NCBI RefSeq assembly: GCF_030403775.1
Contig: NZ_JAQMWQ010000015.1
Span: 62,001-126,000, forward strand
From: Paenibacillus sp. BSR1-1
GTDB lineage: Bacteria; Bacillota; Bacilli; Bacillales; Cytobacillaceae
DNA: 64,000 nucleotides
Direction: 5' to 3'
The notes beneath the pieces are model-generated. The model saw only the letters and a program-made list of their open reading frames with translations. It did not search any database and had not been told where the DNA came from. The translations under genes and the position numbers were made by a program. Below are positions 41,042 through 49,646 of this stretch, piece by piece; the stretch's first letter is position 1, and each line of letters starts with the position of its first letter.

Positions 41042-41108
41042 AAAAAGAGCACTATTCAAAGATTCAGTGATTATACAAGCCAATTGAATCAATTAAATAG
41101 TGCTTTTT
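41042..41108 (-). other. Nested hairpin with T-run inside the region-2 operon
   Basis: On the transcript, AAAAAGCACTATT pairs with AATAGTGCTCTTTTT around an inner GATTCA/TGAATC stem. The T-run after the last arm makes it terminator-like, yet it stands between the hydrolase and hydratase genes. Partial termination or RNA processing would lower hydratase and transporter output. Confidence 0.6.
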
Positions 41109-41158
41109 CATGAACGGCGAGATTTGCAGTTTGGTTGTCAGAACAAAGTTGGTCAGCC

Positions 41159-42046
41159 TTATTTATTCGTTACAAGATTTGCTTCTTCCTTATTGTTCGC
41201 CTGATTTTTTAAAAGGAAGTCTATTAAAGTGCGGTTAAATTCTTCTGGCTTTTCCCATTGAGGCCAATGCCCGGCATCTTTGATGACAACTAATTCGCTA
41301 TTTGGAATCATGTCTTGAATTGGTTTAGCTTCCTCAACGGTTGACGTCGGATCATGGTCTGTCCATGCCAATAACGTAGGTACATTGATTTTGCCGCACC
41401 ATGATGGGTCCCAGCTGTATTGCTTTCGTACTTCGATATCCTGCAAGCAGACGATATGGTGTACCGCTTCTTGGTAAGACGGCTGGGTGTATATTTTATA
41501 GCGGGTTTCGATCAATTCTTCAGTAACTTGGCTCTTGTCATACATTAACCACTCAAGCCGCGTTTTTACATTTTCATAGTTTGCTTCAAGAACGGCTTTC
41601 AATGTCGAATCTTTTAATCTTTGCATTACTTCAGGCTTGTTGTTCACATTTCCAGGGGTATTCAGGACCATCGCTTTCACATATTCCGGATGCTCAGCCG
41701 CAAACCAAGCGGCAACCCAGCCTCCTAATGATTCACCAGAAAGATAGACTTGCTTTAAATTCAGGGCCTGAATCACCGATAATAAATGATCACTATAATA
41801 GTCAATTCCATACTGACGATCTGGTTTGTCGGTGAAGCCATGTCCAACCATATCAATGTTGATAACGCGGAAATGTTCACTAAGACCCTTTATATTTCTT
41901 GCATAAGCCTCGATATGTCCCCCCGTGCCATGAAGTAGAATCAGAGGCTCACCAGTGCCTGCTTCCATTACTCTTGTTTTAATTCCATTCGCATTTAAAT
42001 AATAGAGTTTATATTCAACATCCGCTAAATCCGTCCAAATTGTCAT
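41159..42046 (-). CDS. Meta-cleavage product hydrolase (MhpC/BphD-like)
   Basis: About 295 aa, alpha/beta hydrolase: LLHGTGGHIEAY, DMVGHGFTDKP, elbow SGESLGGW (Ser near residue 105), WTDHDPTS with Asp and KDAGHWPQWEKPEEFNR with His. DMVGHGxTDKP and GHWPQWE are typical of C-C bond hydrolases of meta pathways. It follows the LigB-type dioxygenase with a 17-bp gap. ATG 42046 or TTG 42052 could start it; both lie near AAGGAG. Confidence 0.88.
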   Translation of the reverse strand: MTIWTDLADVEYKLYYLNANGIKTRVMEAGTGEPLILLHGTGGHIEAYARNIKGLSEHFRVINIDMVGHGFTDKPDRQYGIDYYSDHLLSVIQALNLKQVYLSGESLGGWVAAWFAAEHPEYVKAMVLNTPGNVNNKPEVMQRLKDSTLKAVLEANYENVKTRLEWLMYDKSQVTEELIETRYKIYTQPSYQEAVHHIVCLQDIEVRKQYSWDPSWCGKINVPTLLAWTDHDPTSTVEEAKPIQDMIPNSELVVIKDAGHWPQWEKPEEFNRTLIDFLLKNQANNKEEANLVTNK

Positions 42047-42063
42047 TTTCAAATCGCTCCTTA

Positions 42064-43044
42064 TTAAATACTCACTTCATATTCTGATGATTTACTAGAC
42101 TTTTGATTTACTGGCTGTGTGAACTGAACAATCGCCATGCCTGTCACCCATTCCGGAATTGGCTCATAGCAGGCCACGTCCGTTTCAAACCCTTGCAGCA
42201 CCCCAAGCAGGACAAGCCAATTGCGGATTTCCTGCCCGCCATTTCCTAGATGCTCTTCAATAAATTCAGCACTCCAGCTTCGTAATGCGGAATAATCTTT
42301 TTCTGTTACTAAGCGTAAAAATTCTCGGTCAATCTGCTCATTAACTGGACCTGATTTAATTCGGGTTACATTGGTTTCCCGTAATTTTAAATATTCATCC
42401 AGCTGGTCAATTTCCTGGCGGCCATTCTTTAAAACATTAATCAAAAATTGATCTTCTGGTTTTTCACTCTCAATCTTTGGAATCGGCACCCAATGAGATA
42501 ATCCGCCTGAAGCAACAATCGCAACCTTTTTATCGGAATCCCATGATTCGATTGCACCGCGGATAACTTCTCCCACCTGGAAACAGCGGTCCATAGTCGG
42601 GAGCGGCGGTGCAGAGGTATTCACGGCAATAGGTACAACAGGGATTTCAAGATCAGGATTTAAAAAATAGACTCCTTGTGTATGACCATGGTCCACCTTC
42701 ATTTTTAATGTAAAGGCAAAATCGACATTTTTCTCTAAACTCGTATGGAGAATATGTTTGGCTAGTTCTTGCTGTACAGGAATTTTGTATTTCGGCAGCT
42801 GCCAGTCGCCCCAGCCTTCGCATTCGCCAATGCCAATTGTAAAGGACGGCATATGGTCGTAGAAATAACTATTAAAATGGTCATCGGAAACCAATACAAT
42901 CACATCAGCTCCAACGTTTTCCAGCCACTTCTTCATTTCTGCTGCAGTTTGAATGAAACGCTGACCTTTTTCACCGGCGCCCGCTTCATTGGTCATGATC
43001 ATGGGGCTGTGCGACATGGCTACACCTGCAATAATTTCAGCCAT
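42064..43044 (-). CDS. LigB-family (class III) extradiol dioxygenase
   Basis: About 326 aa, similar to the catalytic subunit fold of LigB/MhpB enzymes. Likely iron ligands and acid-base residues are in MSHSPMI (His near 12), SDDHFNSYF (His near 57), VDHGHTQG (His pair near 121) and ASGGLSHWVP (His near 185). It cleaves a catechol produced by the monooxygenase upstream. MhpB acts on 2,3-dihydroxyphenylpropionate; the real substrate here is open. ATG 43044 has AAAGGAAG at good spacing; GTG 43053 lies in that site. Confidence 0.88.
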   Translation of the reverse strand: MAEIIAGVAMSHSPMIMTNEAGAGEKGQRFIQTAAEMKKWLENVGADVIVLVSDDHFNSYFYDHMPSFTIGIGECEGWGDWQLPKYKIPVQQELAKHILHTSLEKNVDFAFTLKMKVDHGHTQGVYFLNPDLEIPVVPIAVNTSAPPLPTMDRCFQVGEVIRGAIESWDSDKKVAIVASGGLSHWVPIPKIESEKPEDQFLINVLKNGRQEIDQLDEYLKLRETNVTRIKSGPVNEQIDREFLRLVTEKDYSALRSWSAEFIEEHLGNGGQEIRNWLVLLGVLQGFETDVACYEPIPEWVTGMAIVQFTQPVNQKSSKSSEYEVSI

Positions 43045-43067
43045 TTTTTCCACTTCCTTTCATATAT

Positions 43068-43880
43068 TTACGAAATTAATCGTTTTTCCTCTTCCCGAAT
43101 AGGGCGGTGCCACACAATGGAAAGGCGGCCCTTCAAAAATAAGGGAATCTCTTTTTCACAATGTAGGGAAGGCCCATCCGTGACGATTATTTCGGTTGTG
43201 ATAGAGCTTTGCTCATTTTTCAGTGTTACAAAATAGCGGCCTTGTGCAGGAAGAGTATAGTAGGTTTGGAGCCTTAATAATATCCCGTCCCAATCACATT
43301 TCACTTCATAAGGCTGGCCAAGAAAATCAGGCAGCTCCTCTACATTCCCCGTTAAGAGCCGTTCCCGAATGCAGGTGGAACTGATTTTCTCTCCACGGCA
43401 CTCTACCTTTGCTACTTTTGTAACTTCAATGCGTCCGCCGGAATCCTCCTGGAGCCGGTCCATATGTCCGGCTCCACGGCAGCCATAGGAAAAATCAAAA
43501 CCCGCAACCGCATGGACTACACCGAAATCAACCAAATATTGGGCAGCAAACTGCTCCGGCGATAGAGCAGCAAACGGTTTATCAAATTCCACAATATAAA
43601 AAGTATCGACGCCCAGTTCCCGAAGCCGCTCCTCTTTTTCCGCAAGCGGCATTAAGTATTGAATTTGTTTTTTACCGTTCGATATCACCGTTTTCGGATG
43701 TGGAAAGAAACTCATAACAGTTAATGGAACCTGTTTTTCTCTCGCTTTGTGCAACGCTGTTTTGATGACAGTACAATGGCCATGATGGAGACCGTCAAAA
43801 CACCCAAGCGCCATGACATTTGGCGTCGCTTTTTTCTGCCAGTCAGCCAAATTTTCCCGGTTCAAGTAAATGGTTTTCAT
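43068..43880 (-). CDS. RibF-like FAD synthetase without a flavokinase motif
   Basis: The 270-aa protein has an N-terminal nucleotidyltransferase domain like bifunctional RibF: MALGCFDGLHHGH (HxGH), FFPHPK, AGFDFSYGCRGAG and the ISSTCIRERL helix. RibF normally continues with a riboflavin kinase containing a GFPTAN motif; here the last 90 residues keep only a loose barrel-like pattern and no such motif. It would make FAD from FMN. Its place between the LigB dioxygenase and flavin-reductase genes suggests cofactor supply for the monooxygenase. ATG 43880 follows AAAGGAGA. Confidence 0.83.
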   Translation of the reverse strand: MKTIYLNRENLADWQKKATPNVMALGCFDGLHHGHCTVIKTALHKAREKQVPLTVMSFFPHPKTVISNGKKQIQYLMPLAEKEERLRELGVDTFYIVEFDKPFAALSPEQFAAQYLVDFGVVHAVAGFDFSYGCRGAGHMDRLQEDSGGRIEVTKVAKVECRGEKISSTCIRERLLTGNVEELPDFLGQPYEVKCDWDGILLRLQTYYTLPAQGRYFVTLKNEQSSITTEIIVTDGPSLHCEKEIPLFLKGRLSIVWHRPIREEEKRLIS

Positions 43881-43900
43881 TACTGTCTCCTTTCAGGTCC

Positions 43901-44380
43901 TTAGATTGTGACTGTTTCTAGTTTTTCTAATGACCGGTACTTTCCGCTGTAAAAAATTAGCGGTTCTGCATCTGAAAGATGAATGTCGGTTACTTTGCCA
44001 ATGAATAAGATATGATCTCCTTCGACATGTTCAGCTGAGACTTCACAAGCCACTTGAACAACAGATCCAGGTAAAACCGGCTTGCCATCCAGCCGTTCAA
44101 ATACTACTTCACGATGTTCCTTCAATTGTCCGGCAAAAATCATAGAAAGTTCCTGTTGGTCGGCTGCTAAGATATTGATGGTGAAAATCTTGCTTTCTTT
44201 AATCTTGTTCAGGATCTTTGCTTTTTCACCGATTGAAATAACGACTAGTTTTGGTTCAAGCGACACAGACATGAAAGCATTCGCTGTCATCCCGTGGATA
44301 TCACCCTCCAACTCTGTAGTAATAACAGTTACTCCTGTTGCAAATTTCCCCATTGCTTGACGAAATTGACGATCATCCAT
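43901..44380 (-). CDS. Flavin reductase of a two-component monooxygenase (HpaC/HsaB type)
   Basis: A 159-aa split-barrel flavin reductase: MGKFATGVTVITT, GMTANAFMSVSLEPKLVVISI, and LIFYSGKYRSL at the end. It reduces FAD or FMN with NADH and passes the reduced flavin by diffusion to the large component encoded directly upstream (25-bp gap). ATG 44380 follows AGGAGGT. Confidence 0.92.
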   Translation of the reverse strand: MDDRQFRQAMGKFATGVTVITTELEGDIHGMTANAFMSVSLEPKLVVISIGEKAKILNKIKESKIFTINILAADQQELSMIFAGQLKEHREVVFERLDGKPVLPGSVVQVACEVSAEHVEGDHILFIGKVTDIHLSDAEPLIFYSGKYRSLEKLETVTI

Positions 44381-44405
44381 TCTATTTACCTCCTAAATTA
44401 TCAAA

Positions 44406-45590
44406 TTATCCTCTTACTCCTGAATCGAATCCAAATAATTCTTTTCCGTATGCAGCAACAGAATCTTCGTACAATGAAGTCTTATGCGTAGCAACTGCCA
44501 TAATATCTCGTAAGAACAATTCCATTGGCCCGCCTTTATAAAGAGCGCCGCCGCCAAGTGTTAATAGAGCTCTGACAGCGATATCCACACAAATCTTGAT
44601 GGTTTTTGTCCGAATGGCAAAGAATTCAGCCGGCTGCGTCACACAGCCATCATTTTCATAGTTTTCTAGCAGATTGATATATTTATCAATTAACGCTTCC
44701 GCTGCATGAAATTCTGTTGTCATTTCTGCTAAAACCCGCTGGCTGCGCGGAGATTCGCTTTCTTTTACACCATCCATTAAACGGACACGCTTTTCGGTAA
44801 GTACTTTAAATTCCTTAAGAATTCGCTCAGCACCGCCAAGTGCCATGGCAGCAAAGCCAAAATAAAAAGACGGGAAGAATGGTACATGATAAAATGGGTA
44901 ATCCTTGTCATAATCTTCTACAGGAGGTCTTCTTGTCAGTTCCGCTTCATCCAAACGCAAAATACGCTCCATTGGAACATAAACATTATCAGCAATTATT
45001 TGATTACTTCCTGAACCTCTGAGTCCAAATGTATCCCAATTGTTCACGACTTCAACCTCTGAAACCTTCAGCATCGGCAAACAGTAAACAGGTTTTGGAT
45101 TATCTGGGAATTGGATCATGACGCCAACGCCAACCCAGTCACTGAAATTGACGCCGCTTACAAAACTCCACTTGCCGCTGATCCGGTAACCGTCCCCATC
45201 TTTTTCTGCTTTTCCTAGGGCTGCAAAGATATCGCAGATTAAGCCGCCCTGATTAATAATTTCATCTGCCCCTTTTTCCGGAAGAAAAGATGGCAGCATA
45301 TTGTGCAGTGGATAAAGGTATGTCAGCCAGGCAGCTGAAATATTATAATTCGCAACCTTTCGGACAATCTTCGCAAACGTTTTTAAATCGACCTGTGGTC
45401 CGCCATATTTTTTTGGAAGCATGATCCTCGAAATTTGTGTTTCCTTGAAAAGGTTTACGACATTTTCAGAAATGGTCGCATTTTTTTCCGCTTCTTGTGC
45501 TTCTTGTTCAGCCAATATTCCAACTTTTTCAGCACCTGCCATTAACTCTTCAACGGTTACATCTTTGTCTTGTACTGCATAGTTTCCCAT
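44406..45590 (-). CDS. Flavin-dependent aromatic monooxygenase (acyl-CoA-dehydrogenase fold, HsaA/HpaH-like)
   Basis: A 394-aa protein of the class D monooxygenases. ACAD-like layout: N-terminal helical domain (RIMLPKKYGGPQVDLKTFAK), central beta domain (GKWSFVSGVNFSDWVGVG, WDTFGLRGSGSNQI) and C-terminal helices (RALLTLGGGALYKGGPMELFLRD). Lacks the acyl-CoA catalytic Glu pattern. Relatives hydroxylate phenols beside the existing hydroxyl (HsaA, HpaB2, p-hydroxyphenylacetate hydroxylase C2), giving the catechol cleaved by the LigB enzyme. First gene of the operon. ATG 45590 follows GAAAGAGGTG. Confidence 0.88.
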   Translation of the reverse strand: MGNYAVQDKDVTVEELMAGAEKVGILAEQEAQEAEKNATISENVVNLFKETQISRIMLPKKYGGPQVDLKTFAKIVRKVANYNISAAWLTYLYPLHNMLPSFLPEKGADEIINQGGLICDIFAALGKAEKDGDGYRISGKWSFVSGVNFSDWVGVGVMIQFPDNPKPVYCLPMLKVSEVEVVNNWDTFGLRGSGSNQIIADNVYVPMERILRLDEAELTRRPPVEDYDKDYPFYHVPFFPSFYFGFAAMALGGAERILKEFKVLTEKRVRLMDGVKESESPRSQRVLAEMTTEFHAAEALIDKYINLLENYENDGCVTQPAEFFAIRTKTIKICVDIAVRALLTLGGGALYKGGPMELFLRDIMAVATHKTSLYEDSVAAYGKELFGFDSGVRG

Positions 45591-45731
45591 AATTACACCT
45601 CTTTCGATTGCTGTTCATTTTTGTTGGGAATCAAATTATCCTGGCAACGCTTACATTAACTACATTTCCCACATGTTTATGTTGTTTAATTCCTATATCA
45701 GTAGTGTAGTAAATTTATAATTTTCAGACTA

Positions 45732-45746
45732 GAACAAAAACTGTTC
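45732..45746. promoter_or_regulatory. Candidate regulator site upstream of region-2 operon
   Basis: GAACAAAAACTGTTC is an inverted repeat (GAACA, 5 bp, TGTTC) about 140 bp upstream of the operon. A further TTTTTGTTC half site lies near 45769-45777. Either could bind the regulator encoded at 45835-47694. Confidence 0.45.
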
Positions 45747-45785
45747 ATGATTTTTCTATTAATAGACACTTTTTGTTCAATTGGA

Positions 45786-45823
45786 TAAAAAAAAGACCTG
45801 CCAGTTGATAACCGGTTGGTCTA
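45786..45823 (-). terminator. Terminator of the PucR-type regulator gene
   Basis: AGACC with GGTCT enclose a second stem around CCGGTT/AACTGG, with eight T following on the minus strand. It lies 11 bp past the stop at 45835. Confidence 0.8.
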
Positions 45824-45834
45824 TAAATAGGAGT

Positions 45835-47694
45835 CTATTCAATATCAAATTCCCCTAAAGCGATTAACGATTTTAGTATCAGTAATAGCTGGTGAGCTGC
45901 ATCCGGGTCGCGCAGATCTTTCTCGAGCATACTTTCTATCTTATTAATCCGGTGCCGTAAACCGCTCATAGACAAGGCGAGATCATTCATCGTTTGCTCC
46001 AGCTTCCCGCCATTTAACAAGAAATTGTATAATGTTTTAAGGAGTTCAATTGTTTTTGAATCCTTTGTATTATATAAAGGTCCAAGCTCTTGTTCTGCCA
46101 GCATTCTTATGCCGCTGATATTTTGGGAGTTAAGCAGTACGCCCACAATTCCTAACGAACGGAATGGCACCACTTTTTTTCTATTAACAAGCCTCAAAGC
46201 CATGGTTGCTTCTTCATAATGTTTTGAAACCTTTTTAATATCATCACCAACATTGCTAATTCCAAATTTGAAATCACCTTTGGGGTATTTTTTCATCAAA
46301 TGGCCATGAAATTCTTTCATTACCTTTTCAATCGTGCTATTTTTCACGGTTTCTTTCGTGATAAAAAATAGAATATTTCCTTCCCGCTGCCCAATTAATA
46401 AATTATGTTTTTTATTATTAAAATAGCGAAACGTCGTTTCGAATATTTGTTCTTGGAAAAGGAATTCTTCCTCTATTGAACTTTGACTTTTCTTATATTC
46501 CATCACTGCTAGATAAAAAGGCTGTCCCAGGTCAAGCCCCGTGTATTTTCCTCTTTTGATGATTTCACTTTCCGACAGCTTGCCATCTATGATTTGTTCT
46601 AAGAAGTTCCCTTTCATTCTTTCAAAAGACTCAAATTTTGTCTTTTCATTTAAGAGAACCAGGGAAGCAGCATTGGCCAAACGGTCGAGCAGCAGGTAAT
46701 CTTCCTCATGCTGCTCTCTTTGTGTGTTTTCAAAAATAAACGAACAATGACCTAATACTTCCTTTTGGACAAGAATAGGAGTAATAAGCCGTTCTTGGGC
46801 ATCGGTTTTAATTGTTTTTTTACGAAACCTAGACGCCTTTTCCATTGGGGCATGTTCTTCTAAATATTGCTCCAAATCTGCTTTTAGTTCAAGATATCTT
46901 TCTTGAGATACCCCCGAGCAGGCAATGGTTTGAAGGTCGGTTCCTTCAATAATAATTGGAATTTGAACCATGCCGAAAACCTTATCTACAATGGTTTGCA
47001 AATTGCTGCCGTTGATAATGGCTTCCGTTAATTTATGCTGAAAATTAGCCAGTCTTGTAACAACTGTTTTCTGCTCCAACAGCTGGTCATAGGTATACTC
47101 CAGTTCTTTCACAATCGGAGTTTCATTGTAATAATGAAGGTCCTCTTCATTATCCGCTTCCCATTCTATTTGTCGCTTTATGATCCAGCGGCACTCAGCA
47201 TCCCCTTTTCCCACACAGGTTACTTCTTTCGCCAGCAGTCTTTCCCCAAATACGGTTGACATAAAGCCGCTGGCATAACCAACAAGTGTATGACATACCT
47301 GGGTCTTTGAGATTCCTAATTGTTTAATATGCTCTTCTGCCTCATAAGAATCAACCCACGTACCGGTTGAAAAGAATGATTTTATTTTCCCCTGATCATC
47401 CAGTTCAAAGGTGCAATCATGCTGGCTGCCCCTAATATGGCCATTCTCGATATGCAGGATGGGGCCATATTTAATTAAGGCTTTCAACGATGTTTCGGTT
47501 TGCATAGCTTCTTTGGCATCGTTCTCACCCATCTCCCAGCCAAAATGAAACAGGAAACCTTTGATTCTTTCATTCCCAATGTTCTTAACTAACTGCTGCT
47601 TAAGGATTCCTAATGCGGATGAGGATGTGATAATTTTTCTGTCCTCAACAGCCAATTCATGACTATGATCCTCTTCAGAAAGCTGAATTCTCAT
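45835..47694 (-). CDS. XylR_N/V4R-PucR type activator of aromatic catabolism
   Basis: A 619-aa regulator. Residues 1-190 are a XylR_N plus V4R effector module (SALGILKQQLV, GPILHIENG, SYEAEEHIKQLG, CHTLVGYASGF, GKGDAECRW). A middle region follows (LLDRLANAASLVL) and a PucR/CdaR-like GGDEF-derived part (GREGNILFFIT), then a C-terminal HTH_30 (LEQTMNDLALSMSGLRHRINKIESML in parts). XylR/DmpR proteins normally attach this sensor to a sigma-54 AAA+ domain; here the output is PucR-type and no AAA+ domain is present. ATG 47694 follows GGGGGTG. It lies upstream of, and on the same strand as, the monooxygenase operon it probably activates. Confidence 0.85.
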   Translation of the reverse strand: MRIQLSEEDHSHELAVEDRKIITSSSALGILKQQLVKNIGNERIKGFLFHFGWEMGENDAKEAMQTETSLKALIKYGPILHIENGHIRGSQHDCTFELDDQGKIKSFFSTGTWVDSYEAEEHIKQLGISKTQVCHTLVGYASGFMSTVFGERLLAKEVTCVGKGDAECRWIIKRQIEWEADNEEDLHYYNETPIVKELEYTYDQLLEQKTVVTRLANFQHKLTEAIINGSNLQTIVDKVFGMVQIPIIIEGTDLQTIACSGVSQERYLELKADLEQYLEEHAPMEKASRFRKKTIKTDAQERLITPILVQKEVLGHCSFIFENTQREQHEEDYLLLDRLANAASLVLLNEKTKFESFERMKGNFLEQIIDGKLSESEIIKRGKYTGLDLGQPFYLAVMEYKKSQSSIEEEFLFQEQIFETTFRYFNNKKHNLLIGQREGNILFFITKETVKNSTIEKVMKEFHGHLMKKYPKGDFKFGISNVGDDIKKVSKHYEEATMALRLVNRKKVVPFRSLGIVGVLLNSQNISGIRMLAEQELGPLYNTKDSKTIELLKTLYNFLLNGGKLEQTMNDLALSMSGLRHRINKIESMLEKDLRDPDAAHQLLLILKSLIALGEFDIE

Positions 47695-47813
47695 ACTGAC
47701 ACCCCCGTTTATCATCAAAGTGGAAGCGTAATCATTTTATTGTATTATGAAAAGCGTTATCTATTAAAATGTTATCATATATATAATGAATTATTAATAG
47801 TATTCTAAACTAG

Positions 47814-47852
47814 CAAAAAAAGACAGAGAACCATTTTTGATCTCTCTGTCTT
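47814..47852 (-). terminator. Terminator of the glycerate kinase gene
   Basis: AAGACAGAGA and TCTCTGTCTT form a 10-bp stem with a T-run on the minus strand, 11 bp past the stop. Confidence 0.88.
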
Positions 47853-47862
47853 GAAAAAAGAA

Positions 47863-49026
47863 TTATTTAGCTCGCCCAGCCAAAACAGTAAGCATTACCT
47901 GCTCTGCCGCTTGCTCTAATAATTCAGCACCGCGTTTCATCGCATCTTCAAGTGACATCGGAGCGTTAATGATGCTGTGCACACTATGGATTCCATGCTG
48001 GTAAAGCTTATCAATACCTTTTCCAATAGAACCCGCCAGAACAAAGACGGGAATCCCCCGTTTCTTAGCTTCCTCTGCTACTCCCATCGGTGTTTTTCCA
48101 GATGCCGTTTGAAAATCGGTTTGGCCTTCGCCCGTAAACACACACGCAGCTCCATTTAGCTTTTCAGCCAGATTCGTGTATTCAATAACGATGTCGATTC
48201 CTCTTTTGGTAGCAGCCGGAAAAAATGCTTGGAAAGCTCCACCGATACCGCCTGCCGCACCGGCACCTGGCCTGTCATGCAAATGTATACCCGTTTTGGC
48301 TTCAATCAAATCGGCCCAGTGCGCTAAGTTTCGGTCAAGGATTTCAACCATTTCAGGCGTCGCTCCCTTCTGCTCACCAAACACATGGGAGGCCCCATTC
48401 TGCCCGATTAACGGATTTTGAACATCTGTCGCAATTAAAAAGGATGCTTCTGAAATTCTTGAATCAAAATCACAATCCTCAATCACGGAGATTCGTGAAA
48501 GTTCAACAGCCCCAAAGCCAATCGGATTTCCCTCAGCATCCAAAAGCTTCATGCCCAAGGCCTGAAGCATGCCAATCCCGCCATCGTTAGTAGCACTTCC
48601 TCCGATAGCTAAAATAAAATTACTGCAGCCGTCGTCTAATGCTTTTTTGATTAATTCACCTGTCCCAAAATTGGTCGTCAGCATCGGATTTCGCCTTTCA
48701 GGACAGATTAGATTTAATCCTGATGCGGCAGCCATCTCAATGACACATGTTTTGTTATCCCCAAGAATTCCATATGCTGCGTGAACCGGGTCTTGTAGTG
48801 GCCCTTTCACGACAACTTCAACCATTCGTCCATTGGTCGCTGCCACCAAACTATCTGCTGTGCCTTCTCCTCCATCTGCAACTGGAACTAAAACGGTGTC
48901 TGCCTCCGGCAATGCCTTTTTTATGCCTTTTTCAATGGCCCGTGCTGCCTCTGGTGCGGTTAATGACCCTTTAAATGAATCAGGCGCAATGACGATTTTT
49001 ACGTTAGTTTCACCTTCCCCCAACAT
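47863..49026 (-). CDS. Glycerate 2-kinase (GlxK/GarK family)
   Basis: About 380-387 aa. Type 1 glycerate kinase: IAPDSFKGSLTAPEAA (N-terminal), PVADGGEGTADSL, ATNDGGIGMLQALG, GAGAAGGIGGAF and FTGEGQTD. Phosphorylates glycerate to 2-phosphoglycerate, linking glyoxylate or glycerate use to glycolysis. ATG 49026 gives an 8-residue extension relative to the family; the usual Met-Lys-Ile start falls on GTA (49000-49002), seven bases after GGAAGGTGA. ATG 49026 is listed as the safe start although it lacks a ribosome site. Confidence 0.9.
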   Translation of the reverse strand: MLGEGETNVKIVIAPDSFKGSLTAPEAARAIEKGIKKALPEADTVLVPVADGGEGTADSLVAATNGRMVEVVVKGPLQDPVHAAYGILGDNKTCVIEMAAASGLNLICPERRNPMLTTNFGTGELIKKALDDGCSNFILAIGGSATNDGGIGMLQALGMKLLDAEGNPIGFGAVELSRISVIEDCDFDSRISEASFLIATDVQNPLIGQNGASHVFGEQKGATPEMVEILDRNLAHWADLIEAKTGIHLHDRPGAGAAGGIGGAFQAFFPAATKRGIDIVIEYTNLAEKLNGAACVFTGEGQTDFQTASGKTPMGVAEEAKKRGIPVFVLAGSIGKGIDKLYQHGIHSVHSIINAPMSLEDAMKRGAELLEQAAEQVMLTVLAGRAK

Positions 49027-49174
49027 TATCAACTTAAATTTATTATAATCCTCAAACACTGCTCCAACATCGGTAATAGCTTGGCTTTGGCAGATAAAAT
49101 AGAAAGACACTATAGGATTTCTGCATTAATATTATTATAATTAAAGTAATTAGAATTGTGGGGGTGTTCTTTTC

Positions 49175-49264
49175 ATGGGGAATCAATCTCGATTGCCTGG
49201 TACTCCAGCGACTCATGCAAAGCCTAGTATTGGAAAGGCGATACTTTGCATGGGGCGGAAATAA
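49175..49264 (+). CDS. Possible 29-aa peptide gene
   Basis: ATG 49175 lies nine bases after GGGGGTG and opens a 29-codon frame (MGNQSRLPGTPATHAK start) ending at TAA 49262-49264. Composition is basic and Ala/Gly/Pro-rich; no family recognised. It may be a spore-type miniprotein or a chance frame. Confidence 0.3.
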   Translation: MGNQSRLPGTPATHAKPSIGKAILCMGRK

Positions 49265-49355
49265 ATCTAAAAAATCGCCCAGGTAGGTAATATTTCTAAT
49301 ATGTGGCTTTGCACCTTATTTTCTTTCGATTTTAAAAATAAGGGGCTGGTTATCC

Positions 49356-49628
49356 ATGAAATATGTCAATGCAAGCAATATTTTACCTGAACATCTCATT
49401 GCAGAAATTCAAAAATATGTACAAGGGGAAACCCTCTATATTCCTAAGCCAGAAACAGCTTACCAAAAATGGGGCAGCTGTTCCGGAGGGAGAAAGTTAA
49501 TTGATGAGCGGAACGCTTCGATTAAACGAGCATTTAAAAGCGGTCGCAGTATTGATCAATTAGCTGAAGAGCATTTCCTTTCTATAGAAACAATTAAGAA
49601 AATTGTCTACTCACGTAAAAAGCACTGA
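49356..49628 (+). CDS. CD3324-family Mor-like helix-turn-helix protein
   Basis: A 90-aa protein. The order NASNILPEHLIAEIQKYVQGE, LYIPKPE and RNASIKRAFKSGRSIDQLAEE followed by FLSIETIKKIVY is that of the CD3324/Mor-transcription-activator-like family of Firmicutes. The second half is the HTH. Such proteins occur on mobile and chromosomal DNA; targets unknown. ATG 49356 lacks a perfect ribosome site (AGGGGCTGG upstream). A terminator overlaps its stop. Confidence 0.82.
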   Translation: MKYVNASNILPEHLIAEIQKYVQGETLYIPKPETAYQKWGSCSGGRKLIDERNASIKRAFKSGRSIDQLAEEHFLSIETIKKIVYSRKKH

Positions 49629-49646
49629 TGGTTCGGTGCTTTTTTT
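49616..49646 (+). terminator. Terminator of the Mor-like gene
   Basis: AAAAGCAC and GTGCTTTT pair around a 10-nt loop, followed by seven T. Confidence 0.85.

Noticed and set aside
48176..49048. Plus-strand frames opposite glycerate kinase
   Set aside because: Antisense shadows of a well-conserved enzyme gene with no ribosome sites or family resemblance.
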